64,000 bases of DNA, taken from positions 1,922,001-1,986,000 of the forward strand of contig NZ_CP108143.1 in NCBI RefSeq assembly GCF_036206005.1. Reading direction: 5' to 3'. Below, one piece after another: positions 26,913 through 34,792 of this stretch (its first letter is position 1; every line of letters starts with the position of its first letter). Made by a program: the position numbers and the translations under genes. Origin of the DNA: Streptomyces sp. NBC_00178. GTDB lineage: Bacteria > Actinomycetota > Actinomycetes > Streptomycetales > Streptomycetaceae. A model generated the notes under the pieces. That model saw nothing but the letters and a program-made list of their open reading frames with translations, did no database searches and had not been told where the DNA came from.

Positions 26913-26928
26913 CTGTGCGCGGGCACAG
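26913..26928. promoter_or_regulatory. Palindromic operator candidate B, LuxR/hydrolase divergent region
   Basis: CTGTGCGCGGGCACAG has the same arms and spacing as the site at 22314-22329. Its centre lies about 49 bases before the hydrolase ATG. If that message is leaderless, as TAGCGT six bases before the ATG suggests, the site is placed where activators usually bind. Confidence 0.5.
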
Positions 26929-26957
26929 GCGCGCGCCGTACCGGGGCGGCGCGCCCG

Positions 26958-26963
26958 TAGCGT
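26958..26963 (+). promoter_or_regulatory. Likely -10 element of the leaderless hydrolase message
   Basis: TAGCGT ends six bases before ATG 26970, which has no ribosome site. This matches leaderless promoters of actinomycetes. Confidence 0.4.
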
Positions 26964-26969
26964 CGCCGC

Positions 26970-27749
26970 ATGACGGATGAACTGCGCACGCACGACGGCC
27001 TGACCCTGCGGTACCGGTCCTGGTCACGGGACCCGGACAGCGCCCTGCCCCCGGTCGTGCTGCTCCACGGCTTCGCCGTCCACGCCCGGCTGAACTGGGA
27101 GGGCCCCGGGGTCGTGGAGGCGCTGGTGGCACGGGGCCGCCGGGTCTACGCCCCGGACGCGCGCGGGCACGGCGATTCGGACGGGCCGCACACCGACGCG
27201 CACTACGGCGAGTCGCTGATGGCCCGTGACGTGCGGCTTCTCATCGACCGGATCGGCGCGGACCGGGTCCATGTTGCGGGGTACTCCATGGGCGCCGTGG
27301 TCGCGATCCTCGCCGCGGCACGGGACCCCCGGATCAGCCGTCTCGTCGTGGGCGGGATCGGCGCGGGGGCGGTGGAGGTGGGCGGGCTCGACACCCGGGT
27401 GATCCCGCCGGATCTGGTGTCGGCGGCGCTGACGGCCGAGGACGCGGCGGACGCCCCGGAGCGGACACGGGCGTTCCGCGTCCTGGCGGACACGGCGGGC
27501 GGCGACCGGCTGGCGCTGGCCGCGCAGATACGCGCCGTGCACCGCGACGCGCTGCCGCTGGACCGGATCACCGTCCCCACGCTGGTGCTGGCCGGTGCGG
27601 ACGACCCTCTCGCGACCCGGCCCGGCGTGCTGGCCTCGGCGATCGCGGGTGCGGAGCTGACCGTGCTCCCGGGGGACCATCTGACGGCCGTACGCGATCC
27701 CGGATTCGCCGCGGGCATCGCGGCGTTCCTCTCCCGCGACGGAGCCTGA
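26970..27749 (+). CDS. Alpha/beta hydrolase
   Basis: This 259-residue cytosolic alpha/beta-hydrolase has the oxyanion loop VVLLHGFAVHA, the DARGHGDSDGP turn, the nucleophile elbow AGYSMGAVVA with the catalytic Ser, an acid in LAGADDPLA, and His in LPGDHLTAV. No signal peptide is seen. It could be an esterase, lactonase or C-C hydrolase; the substrate cannot be inferred. It is divergent from the LAL regulator across a 162-base region with a palindrome, so co-regulation is likely. A perfect hairpin follows 13 bases after the stop. Confidence 0.85.
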   Translation: MTDELRTHDGLTLRYRSWSRDPDSALPPVVLLHGFAVHARLNWEGPGVVEALVARGRRVYAPDARGHGDSDGPHTDAHYGESLMARDVRLLIDRIGADRVHVAGYSMGAVVAILAAARDPRISRLVVGGIGAGAVEVGGLDTRVIPPDLVSAALTAEDAADAPERTRAFRVLADTAGGDRLALAAQIRAVHRDALPLDRITVPTLVLAGADDPLATRPGVLASAIAGAELTVLPGDHLTAVRDPGFAAGIAAFLSRDGA

Positions 27750-27762
27750 CCGCGCACGCGGA

Positions 27763-27795
27763 GGGGCCGGACCGCGGTACGCGCGGTCCGGCCCC
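27763..27795. terminator. Perfect hairpin between hydrolase and cutinase-like genes
   Basis: Arms 27763-27775 and 27783-27795 are a perfect 13-bp repeat (GGGGCCGGACCGC) with a 7-base loop. It lies between two convergent stops (27749 and 27807), so it can serve both genes. Confidence 0.8.
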
Positions 27796-27806
27796 GGCCC
27801 CCGTGG

Positions 27807-28733
27807 TCAGGAGGTGTGCGGGCAGGTGCCCCGGTACTCCGCGATGGTCAGGCTCGCGGACGGGAGCGGGCAGAGGAACTGCTCGTAGCGGGTGTCGTTG
27901 TCGATGAACCGCTTCAGCCACGAGATGCTGTACTTCGCGATCGTCGTGTTGGAGGAGTTCGGGGTGAAGTGACTCGCCCCGCGCAGCTCCAGGTAGGCCT
28001 TGTCGAGCGAGCTCGGCAGCGAGGTGTAGAAGGGCTCCGAGTGCGTCGCCACCGGGGCGACCGTGTCACCGTCCGCGCCGATGACCAGGGTGGGCGTCCG
28101 CACCTCGGGCCAGGTCTTGTCCGTGTTCCAGCCGGTCAGCGGGATGGCTGCCTGGAGCGACGGCCGGTCCTTCGCGGCTTCGAGGGTGCCTCCGCCGCCC
28201 ATGGAGTGGCCCATCACGCCGAGCCGTGACGCGTCGACGCGCGTGCGGACGGAGCTTCTCTGGGTGAGGTAGTCCAGGGCGGCCAGCAACTGGTCGCCCC
28301 TGCTGGCCGGCTGGTCCACGGTCGTGTTCGTGTCGATGGTGAAGACCACGAAGCCCTGGGAGGCCAGGCGCGGGCCGAGCCAGGCGATGCTCGACTGGTA
28401 GGCGGTGAAGCCGGGCGAGATGACGACCGCGCCGAAGGTGCCGTCCGAGGTCGACGTCGGGTAGTAGACCGTGCCGCCGCCGAACCCGCTGACGCTCAGC
28501 GAGGAGACGGTGGTCTGCGAGGTCGCGTAGGAGCCGCGGCTCGCCTCGATGCTGGAGTTGCTCGGGGCCGGGCCGCGCTCGTACGGGTTGTCCGCGGCCT
28601 GGGCGCCCGGGATCAGGGCGGTGACCAGGCCGGCGGTGGCCGCGGCGGCGGCCAGGGCGAGCCTGACCGTACGGGAGCGGCTCGGCATCCGGTGGCGCGG
28701 GGAGGTGTCGCCGGAGGGGAGGTGCTGCTGCAC
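27807..28733 (-). CDS. Secreted cutinase-type polyester hydrolase / lipase
   Basis: This 308-residue exported alpha/beta-hydrolase closely resembles the Streptomyces exfoliatus lipase and Thermobifida cutinases that act on polyesters. After a signal peptide (cleavage near AQA-ADNP, residue 46) it has [38 protein letters not shown] and [10 protein letters not shown]. The triad should be Ser177, Asp223 (GADGDTVAP) and His255 (GASHFTPN). Trp202 and Phe109 take the places of the aromatic substrate-clamp residues (Trp and Tyr in Thermobifida enzymes). Cys288 and Cys304 form the conserved C-terminal disulfide. GTG 28733 follows AGAGGA by nine bases and gives the MQQ start seen in relatives. The activity is inferred. 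Confidence 0.9.
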   Translation of the reverse strand: MQQHLPSGDTSPRHRMPSRSRTVRLALAAAAATAGLVTALIPGAQAADNPYERGPAPSNSSIEASRGSYATSQTTVSSLSVSGFGGGTVYYPTSTSDGTFGAVVISPGFTAYQSSIAWLGPRLASQGFVVFTIDTNTTVDQPASRGDQLLAALDYLTQRSSVRTRVDASRLGVMGHSMGGGGTLEAAKDRPSLQAAIPLTGWNTDKTWPEVRTPTLVIGADGDTVAPVATHSEPFYTSLPSSLDKAYLELRGASHFTPNSSNTTIAKYSISWLKRFIDNDTRYEQFLCPLPSASLTIAEYRGTCPHTS

Positions 28734-28793
28734 GAGGGGGGATCCTCTCGGTCGGGGCGGCACCGCACGCACCGGCCCCCGGCCCGTCGTCCG

Positions 28794-28868
28794 GGGCCCG
28801 GAGGGTGCACCGCGTGGGTGGCGCCGTCATTCGCTGACGCCGCCACTCTCGCGGTGCACCCCGGGCCC
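28794..28868 (-). terminator. Very long hairpin downstream of hisF
   Basis: The inner arms 28803-28829 and 28835-28861 pair at 24 of 27 positions around a 5-base loop (TTCGC). Seven more pairs (28794-28800 with 28862-28868) extend the stem after a 2-base bulge. It begins 52 bases after the hisF stop and probably ends the his operon. It is much longer than a standard terminator. Confidence 0.7.
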
Positions 28869-28919
28869 GGACATCGGCGAGATCGCCGGTCTTCGGCTCC
28901 CGGTCCGCTCCCGTTCCGG

Positions 28920-29675
28920 TCAGCGCACCGGGTGGCCGGCCTCCCGCAGCGCGTCCTTGACCTCGGAGATCCGCAGGTCACCGAAGTGGAAGACGGACGC
29001 GGCCAGGACCGCGTCGGCACCCGCGCCGACCGCCGGGGCGAAGTCCGCCAGCCGGCCCGCACCGCCCGAGGCGATGACGGGGACGGTGACGTGCGCCCGC
29101 ACGGCCTCGATCATCTCGGTGTCGTAGCCGTCCTTCGTGCCGTCCGCGTCCATCGAGTTGAGGAGGATCTCCCCCGCGCCGAGCTCGGCGGCCCGGTGCG
29201 CCCACTCGACCGCGTCGATGCCGGTGCCCTTGCGGCCGCCGTGCGTGGTGACCTCGAAGGTGCCCGTGGGGGTGCGGCGGGCGTCGACGGAGAGCACGAG
29301 CACCTGCCGTCCGAAGCGCTCCGCGATCTCACGGACGAGGTCGGGGCGGGCGATGGCCGCGGTGTTGACGCCGACCTTGTCGGCCCCGGCCCGCAGGAGC
29401 TTGTCGACGTCGTCGGGGGTGCGGACGCCGCCGCCGACGGTCAGCGGGATGAAGACCTGCTCCGCGGTGCGGCGCACCACGTCGTACGTCGTCTCCCGGT
29501 CGCCGCTGGACGCCGTGATGTCGAGGAACGTCAGCTCGTCGGCGCCCTCGGCGTCGTACAGCTTGGCCATCTCGACGGGGTCGCCCGCGTCGCGCAGGTT
29601 CTGGAAGTTGACGCCCTTGACGACCCGGCCGTTGTCGACGTCCAGGCACGGGATGACGCGTACGGCCAGGCTCAT
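28920..29675 (-). CDS. hisF: Imidazole glycerol phosphate synthase cyclase subunit
   Basis: HisF uses ammonia from HisH to turn PRFAR into imidazole glycerol phosphate and AICAR. The 251-residue (beta/alpha)8 barrel has [18 protein letters not shown] with catalytic Asp12, [23 protein letters not shown] (second catalytic Asp) and the phosphate loops [13 protein letters not shown] and AASVFHFGD. Its ATG overlaps the ridA stop (ATGA). It is the last his gene before a large hairpin. Its partner hisH is at 30792-31433, separated by priA and ridA. Confidence 0.97.
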   Translation of the reverse strand: MSLAVRVIPCLDVDNGRVVKGVNFQNLRDAGDPVEMAKLYDAEGADELTFLDITASSGDRETTYDVVRRTAEQVFIPLTVGGGVRTPDDVDKLLRAGADKVGVNTAAIARPDLVREIAERFGRQVLVLSVDARRTPTGTFEVTTHGGRKGTGIDAVEWAHRAAELGAGEILLNSMDADGTKDGYDTEMIEAVRAHVTVPVIASGGAGRLADFAPAVGAGADAVLAASVFHFGDLRISEVKDALREAGHPVR

Positions 29676-30070
29676 CGCTCACCCGCCCGGTAGGCCTCGA
29701 CCTCGACCTCGACGACGAGGGAAGGGTCCACCAGACCGGCCACGACGACCATCGAGGCGGCGGGGCGGACGTCGTCGAACAGCTCCTTGTGGGCGCGGCC
29801 GACCTCGTCCACGTCCCGGGCGTGCGTGAGGTACATCCGGGTACGGACGATGTCCTCGCGGCCCAGGCCCGCCTGCTTCAGCGCGTCGAAGGCGACCTTG
29901 AAGGAGGCGACGGCCTGCTCGTACGGACCGCCCTCGGAGATCTCGCCGTCCGCCACGGATGTGCATCCGGACACGAGGACCAGGCCGCCCGGCAGCTGCA
30001 CCGCGCGGGAGTAGCCGAACTTCTCCTCCCACGGGGCGTCCGAGGAGAAACGGCGCACGGAGTCCGTCAT
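29672..30070 (-). CDS. RidA (YjgF/YER057c/UK114) family protein
   Basis: This 132-residue RidA-family protein has the fold markers [24 protein letters not shown] and [11 protein letters not shown], and a C-terminal [14 protein letters not shown]. Canonical RidA enzymes hydrolyse reactive enamine/imine intermediates and have an Arg in the IxR motif; here [20 protein letters not shown] lacks the usual G-[AG]-R-xx-V Arg. It may therefore belong to another RidA subgroup. The gene is locked in the his operon by 4-base overlaps with priA and hisF, which suggests a task during histidine synthesis, but the role is inferred only. Confidence 0.85.
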   Translation of the reverse strand: MTDSVRRFSSDAPWEEKFGYSRAVQLPGGLVLVSGCTSVADGEISEGGPYEQAVASFKVAFDALKQAGLGREDIVRTRMYLTHARDVDEVGRAHKELFDDVRPAASMVVVAGLVDPSLVVEVEVEAYRAGER

Positions 30071-30792
30071 GCGGAGACCGCCTTCAGTGCCTCCTCCAGC
30101 GTGAACGCCTTGGCGTACAGGGCCTTTCCGACGATCGCGCCCTCGACGCCCTCCGGGACGAGCAGGGAGATCGCGCGCAGGTCGGCCAGCGAGGAGACGC
30201 CGCCGGAGGCGACGACGGGCCGGTCGGTGGCCGCGCAGACGTCGCGCAGCAGGCCCAGGTTGGGACCCTCCAGCGTGCCGTCCTTGGCGATGTCGGTCAC
30301 GACGTAGCGGGCGCACCCCTCGGAGTCGAGGCGGGCGAGCGTCTCGTAGAGGTCGCCGCCGTCGCGGGTCCAGCCGCGGCCGCGCAGGGTCGTGCCGCGG
30401 ACGTCGAGGCCGACGGCGATCTTGTCGCCGTGCTCGGCGATGACCTTGGCGACCCACTCGGGGGTCTCCAGGGCGGCGGTGCCGAGGTTGACGCGGCGGC
30501 AGCCGGTGGCGAGCGCCGCCTCGAGCGAGGCGTCGTCGCGGATGCCGCCGGAGAGCTCCACCTTGATGTCCATCGCGCCGGCGACCTCGGCGATCAGGGC
30601 GCGGTTGTCACCGGTGCCGAACGCGGCGTCCAGGTCGACGAGGTGGAGCCACTCGGCGCCGGAGCTCTGCCAGGCGAGGGCCGCCTCGAGCGGGGAGCCG
30701 TAGGAGGTCTCGGAGCCGGATTCGCCGTGCACGAGGCGGACGGCCTGGCCGTCGCGCACGTCTACGGCGGGGAGCAGTTCAAGCTTCGGCAT
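30067..30792 (-). CDS. priA: Bifunctional HisA/TrpF isomerase
   Basis: This 241-residue (beta/alpha)8 barrel is the actinobacterial PriA. It carries out the Amadori rearrangement of ProFAR in histidine synthesis and of phosphoribosylanthranilate in tryptophan synthesis. Catalytic Asp11 lies in [33 protein letters not shown] and [14 protein letters not shown] (catalytic Asp) are present, and [13 protein letters not shown] and [11 protein letters not shown] bind phosphates. No separate trpF is seen in this window, which fits dual function. The start overlaps the hisH stop by one base (TAATG) and the stop overlaps ridA. Confidence 0.95.
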   Translation of the reverse strand: MPKLELLPAVDVRDGQAVRLVHGESGSETSYGSPLEAALAWQSSGAEWLHLVDLDAAFGTGDNRALIAEVAGAMDIKVELSGGIRDDASLEAALATGCRRVNLGTAALETPEWVAKVIAEHGDKIAVGLDVRGTTLRGRGWTRDGGDLYETLARLDSEGCARYVVTDIAKDGTLEGPNLGLLRDVCAATDRPVVASGGVSSLADLRAISLLVPEGVEGAIVGKALYAKAFTLEEALKAVSA

Positions 30793-31433
30793 TACAGCGT
30801 CTCGATCCAGTTGGTCAGCAGCTGGGCGCCGGCATCGCCGGACTTCTCGGGGTGGAACTGGGTGGCCCACAGCGCGCCGTTCTCGACGGCCGCCACGAAC
30901 CGCTCTCCGTGCGTCGCCCAGGTGACCTTGGGGGCACGGATCTTGGCGTTGGTCACTTCGAGGGACCAGTCGTGCGCCGCGTAGGAGTGCACGAAGTAGT
31001 AGCGCTCGTCGCGGTCGAGGCCGGCGAAGAGCCGGGAGTCCTCGGGGGCCTCGACGGTGTTCCAGCCCATGTGCGGGACGACGTCGGCCTTCAGCGGGCC
31101 GACGGTGCCGGGCCACTCGTCGAGGCCCTCCGTCTCCACGCCGTGCTCGATGCCGCGCTCGAACAGGATCTGCATGCCGACGCAGATGCCCATGACGGGC
31201 CGGCCGCCGGACAGCCTGCGTCCGATGATCCAGTCGCCGCGGGCCTCCTTCAGTCCCGCCATGCAGGCCGAGAAGGCGCCGACGCCGGGGACGAGCAGCC
31301 CGTCGGCGTTCATGGCGGTGTCGAAGTCGCGGGTGATCTCCACGTCCCCGCCGACGTGGGCGATGGCCCGCTCCGCGGAACGGACGTTGCCGAAGCCGTA
31401 GTCGAAGACGACGACCTTCTTCTTGTCGCTCAC
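30792..31433 (-). CDS. hisH: Imidazole glycerol phosphate synthase glutaminase subunit
   Basis: HisH hydrolyses glutamine and channels ammonia to HisF. The 213-residue class I amidotransferase has [19 protein letters not shown], the nucleophile elbow [11 protein letters not shown] and the His-Glu pair in [14 protein letters not shown] in place of the GMGNL of many HisH proteins is usual in actinomycetes. The gene sits 19 bases after the 51-aa membrane protein gene and overlaps priA. Confidence 0.97.
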   Translation of the reverse strand: MSDKKKVVVFDYGFGNVRSAERAIAHVGGDVEITRDFDTAMNADGLLVPGVGAFSACMAGLKEARGDWIIGRRLSGGRPVMGICVGMQILFERGIEHGVETEGLDEWPGTVGPLKADVVPHMGWNTVEAPEDSRLFAGLDRDERYYFVHSYAAHDWSLEVTNAKIRAPKVTWATHGERFVAAVENGALWATQFHPEKSGDAGAQLLTNWIETL

Positions 31434-31452
31434 AGATTCCTCATTCCCGGAG

Positions 31453-31608
31453 TCACTGGATCCGCAGGAGGCCCGCTGCCAGGCACATCACGGAGCCGAT
31501 TCCGAGGAGCACGACGACGCCCTTGGGCATGCCCTGCTTCCAGAAGGAGTAGACGCCGCCGGCCAGGAACAGGCCGACGACGATGAGAATGGTGTTGAGG
31601 CCGGTCAC
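31453..31608 (-). CDS. Small membrane protein between hisB and hisH
   Basis: This gene encodes only 51 residues: two hydrophobic helices (about residues 4-19 and 29-47) joined by a short basic turn, [14 protein letters not shown] 31608 overlaps the hisB stop (GTGA), and hisH starts 19 bases later, so it is embedded in the operon. I do not recognise a named family with certainty; similar short genes occur here in other streptomycetes. It could be an anchor or an accessory factor, but no function can be assigned. Confidence 0.75.
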   Translation of the reverse strand: MTGLNTILIVVGLFLAGGVYSFWKQGMPKGVVVLLGIGSVMCLAAGLLRIQ

Positions 31609-32198
31609 AGCGCGCCCTTCGTGGAGGGCAGGATGCCGGCGGCGCGCGGGTCGTGCTCGCTGGCGTAGCGGAGCGCGCGGGCCAGCGCCTTGAACTGGCA
31701 CTCCACGATGTGGTGGGCGTTGCGGCCGTACGGGACGTGGACGTGCAGCGCGATCTGCGCCTGGGCGACGAAGGACTCCAGGATGTGCCGGGTCATCGTC
31801 GTGTCGTACTCGCCGATCATCGGCGCCATCTTCTCCGGCTCGGTGTGCACCAGGTAGGGGCGGCCGGAGAGGTCGACGGTGACCTGGGCGAGCGACTCGT
31901 CCAGCGGCACGGTGCAGTTGCCGAAGCGGTAGATGCCGACCTTGTCGCCCAGCGCCTGCTTGAAGGCCGCGCCGAGTGCGAGGGCGGTGTCCTCGATGGT
32001 GTGGTGCGAGTCGATGTGGAGGTCGCCCTCGGTCTTGACCGTGAGGTCGAAGAGCCCGTGCCGGCCGAGCTGGTCGAGCATGTGGTCGTAGAAGCCGACC
32101 CCGGTCGCGACGTCGACCTTGCCGGTGCCGTCGAGGTCGATCTCGACGAGCACGGAGGTCTCCTTGGTGGTCCGCTCCACCCTGCCTACGCGGCTCAT
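31605..32198 (-). CDS. hisB: Imidazoleglycerol-phosphate dehydratase
   Basis: HisB removes water from imidazole glycerol phosphate. This 197-residue monofunctional enzyme (no phosphatase domain) has the metal-binding [55 protein letters not shown] and [23 protein letters not shown] 32198 overlaps the hisC stop (ATGA). Confidence 0.97.
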   Translation of the reverse strand: MSRVGRVERTTKETSVLVEIDLDGTGKVDVATGVGFYDHMLDQLGRHGLFDLTVKTEGDLHIDSHHTIEDTALALGAAFKQALGDKVGIYRFGNCTVPLDESLAQVTVDLSGRPYLVHTEPEKMAPMIGEYDTTMTRHILESFVAQAQIALHVHVPYGRNAHHIVECQFKALARALRYASEHDPRAAGILPSTKGAL

Positions 32199-33313
32199 GC
32201 GTCGTGCTCCTTCTTCAGTTCGCGCACCGCATCGAGGAACGCGTCGTTCTCTGCCGGGGTTCCCGCGGAGACCCGCAGCCACCCCGGCACACCGTTGTCC
32301 CGGACCAGGACGCCCCGGTCGAGGATCTCCTGCCAGGCGGCGTGGCTGTCGGCGAAGCGGCCGAACTGGACGAAGTTGGCGTCCGAGTCGGTCACGGCGA
32401 AGCCGAGCTCCCGCAGCCCGCCGACCAGCCGGTCGCGCTCGCTCTTGAGCTGCGCGACGTACCCGAGCAGCGTATCGGTGTGCTCCAGGGCCGCGAGCGC
32501 GGTGGCCTGGGTGACGGAGGACAGGTGGTACGGCAGGCGCACCAGCTGTACGGCGTCGACGACGGCCGGGGCCGCGGCGAGGTAGCCGAGGCGCAGGCCC
32601 GCGGCGCCGAAGGCCTTGGACATGGTGCGCGAGAGCACCAGGTGGGGGCGGCCCTCGATGAGCGGGAGCAGCGAGGGGTGGTGGCTGAACTCGCCGTACG
32701 CCTCGTCGACGACGACCATCGAGGGCCGGGCGGCCTGGGCCGCGTCGTACAGCGCGACGACCGTGTCCGCGTCGACGGCGGTGCCGGTGGGGTTGTTGGG
32801 CGACGTGATGAAGACGACTTCCGGCCGGTGCTCGGCGATGGCCTTCTTCGCGGCCTCCACGTCGATGGTGAAGTCCTCGTCGCGCGGTCCGGAGATCCAG
32901 CCGGTGCCGGTGCCGCGCGCGATGAGGGCGTGCATGGAGTACGAGGGTTCGAAGCCGATCGCGGTGCGCCCGGGCCCGCCGAAGGTCTGCAGGAGCTGCT
33001 GGAGGACCTCGTTGGAGCCGTTGGCCGCCCAGACGCCCGCGGTGGTGACCTCGTGACCCGCGGTGCGGGTGAGGTAGCGGGCGAGCTCGGTGCGGAGCTC
33101 GACGGCGTCGCGGTCGGGGTAGCGGTTGAGGTCGCGGGCGGCCTCGCGGACCCGTTCGGCGATGCGGTCGACGAGCGCGTCGGGCAGCGGGTAGGGGTTC
33201 TCGTTGGTGTTCAGCCGGACGGGGACGTCGAGCTGGGGCGCGCCGTACGGGGACTGCCCGCGGAGTTCGTCGCGGATCGGGAGCGCGTCCCAGGCATTGG
33301 TGCTGTTCGTCAC
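32195..33313 (-). CDS. hisC: Histidinol-phosphate aminotransferase
   Basis: HisC is a class I/II PLP aminotransferase that makes histidinol phosphate from imidazole acetol phosphate and glutamate. The 372-residue protein has [21 protein letters not shown], the TSPNNPTGT motif, DEAYGEF, and the PLP Lys in [18 protein letters not shown], plus the C-terminal [16 protein letters not shown] 33313 overlaps the hisD stop. Confidence 0.97.
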   Translation of the reverse strand: MTNSTNAWDALPIRDELRGQSPYGAPQLDVPVRLNTNENPYPLPDALVDRIAERVREAARDLNRYPDRDAVELRTELARYLTRTAGHEVTTAGVWAANGSNEVLQQLLQTFGGPGRTAIGFEPSYSMHALIARGTGTGWISGPRDEDFTIDVEAAKKAIAEHRPEVVFITSPNNPTGTAVDADTVVALYDAAQAARPSMVVVDEAYGEFSHHPSLLPLIEGRPHLVLSRTMSKAFGAAGLRLGYLAAAPAVVDAVQLVRLPYHLSSVTQATALAALEHTDTLLGYVAQLKSERDRLVGGLRELGFAVTDSDANFVQFGRFADSHAAWQEILDRGVLVRDNGVPGWLRVSAGTPAENDAFLDAVRELKKEHDA

Positions 33314-34632
33314 GCTTGCGGAACCTTCCAGCCGAACCTGGCCTTGAGCGCGGCGCCGTGGGCGGGGAGGTCCTCCGCCTCGGCCAGGGTCACCACGTGG
33401 TGGGTGACCTCGGCGAGGGCGTCGCGGGTGTAGTCGACGATGTGGATGCCGCGCAGGAAGGACTGCACGGACAGGCCCGAGGAGTGGCAGGCGCAGCCGC
33501 CGGTGGGCAGGACGTGGTTGGAGCCGGCGCAGTAGTCGCCGAGGGAGACGGGCGACCAGGGTCCGACGAAGACGGCCCCGGCGTTGCGGACCCGGTCGGC
33601 GACGGCGGCGGCGTTCTCCGTCTGGATCTCCAGGTGTTCGGCCGCGTAGGCGTCGACGACCCTGAGCCCGTCCTCGATGTCGCGGACGAGGACGATCGCG
33701 GACTGGCGGCCGGCGAGCGCGGGTTCGATGCGGTCGGTGACGTGCCGGGTCGCGGCGACCTGGGGCTTCAGCTCGGCCTCGGTGGCGGCGGCGAGTTCCT
33801 CGGAGTCGGTGACGAGGACCGCGGCGGCCATCGGGTCGTGCTCGGCCTGGCTGATCAGGTCGGCGGCGACGTGCACGGGGTCGGCGCTCGCGTCGGCGAG
33901 GATCGCGATCTCGGTGGGACCGGCCTCGGCGTCGATGCCGACGCGGCCCTTGAGGAGCCGCTTGGCGGCGGCGACGTAGATGTTGCCGGGCCCGGTGACG
34001 AGGTTCACCGCGGGGCAGTCCCCGGTGCCGTACGCGAACATCGCGACGGCCTGGGCGCCGCCGGCGGCGTACACCTCGTCGACGTCGAGGAGGGCGCACG
34101 CCGCGAGGATCGTGGGGTGCGGCAGGCCGCCGAACTCCTTCTGGGGCGGTGACGCGACGGCGATGCCCTCGACGCCCGCCTCCTGTGCGGGGACCACGTT
34201 CATGACGACGGACGAGGGGTAGACCGAGCGGCCGCCGGGGACGTAGAGCCCGACACGCTCGACGGGCACCCACTTCTCGGTGACGGTGCCGCCGGGGACG
34301 ACCTGGGTGGTGTGCGTGGCGCGGCGCTGCTCGTGGTGGACGAGGCGGGCGCGGCGGATCGACTCCTCCAGTGCGGCGCGCACGGCGGGGTCGAGGGCTT
34401 CCAGGGCCGCGACGATGGCCTCGGCGGGGACCCGGACCGAGTCCAGCCGCACGCCGTCGAACTTCTCTCCCCAGTCGATCACTGCCGCCGAGCCACGATG
34501 GCGTACGTCCTCGCAGATGGGCCGCACCGTCTCCAGGGCGGCTTCCACGTCGAACTCGGCACGGGGCAGCAGGTCGCGCAGGGCGCCGCCCTCGGGGAGG
34601 GCGGTACCGCGCAGATCGATTCGAGAGATCAC
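33310..34632 (-). CDS. hisD: Histidinol dehydrogenase
   Basis: HisD catalyses the last two steps of histidine synthesis, oxidising histidinol to histidine with two NAD and a Zn ion. The 440-residue protein has [65 protein letters not shown], the catalytic YAAEHLEI, and [15 protein letters not shown] near the Zn site. It is the first gene of the his operon. GTG 34632 has only a weak AGAGAA ribosome site. A GTATCA/TGATAC inverted repeat lies 41 bases upstream. Confidence 0.97.
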   Translation of the reverse strand: MISRIDLRGTALPEGGALRDLLPRAEFDVEAALETVRPICEDVRHRGSAAVIDWGEKFDGVRLDSVRVPAEAIVAALEALDPAVRAALEESIRRARLVHHEQRRATHTTQVVPGGTVTEKWVPVERVGLYVPGGRSVYPSSVVMNVVPAQEAGVEGIAVASPPQKEFGGLPHPTILAACALLDVDEVYAAGGAQAVAMFAYGTGDCPAVNLVTGPGNIYVAAAKRLLKGRVGIDAEAGPTEIAILADASADPVHVAADLISQAEHDPMAAAVLVTDSEELAAATEAELKPQVAATRHVTDRIEPALAGRQSAIVLVRDIEDGLRVVDAYAAEHLEIQTENAAAVADRVRNAGAVFVGPWSPVSLGDYCAGSNHVLPTGGCACHSSGLSVQSFLRGIHIVDYTRDALAEVTHHVVTLAEAEDLPAHGAALKARFGWKVPQA

Positions 34633-34672
34633 AGCCCAATTCTCTCAGACCGGTAACGGCGCCCGGTCGCCC

Positions 34673-34689
34673 GTATCACTGGCTGATAC
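34673..34689. promoter_or_regulatory. Inverted repeat upstream of hisD
   Basis: GTATCA, five bases, TGATAC is a perfect 6-bp inverted repeat in the 160-base divergent space between hisD and the beta-helix-like gene. It is AT-richer than its surroundings and lies 41 bases before hisD, so it may be an operator or overlap the promoter. The regulator is unknown. Confidence 0.4.
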
Positions 34690-34792
34690 ATGCCCCGGCT
34701 GTCACTGCTGACCGTTAGCGTTCACGTCGTCACACAGCGGGAAGAACGGCTGCACGAAGCGCGGGCGATCCGCGCGGGCGGGAGGTGGGGCG

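Noticed and set aside
26808..26993. A longer N-terminus for the LAL regulator
   Set aside because: It would overlap the divergent hydrolase start and its promoter; the added residues are Arg-rich with no family similarity, and TAACGT fits a leaderless start at 26807.
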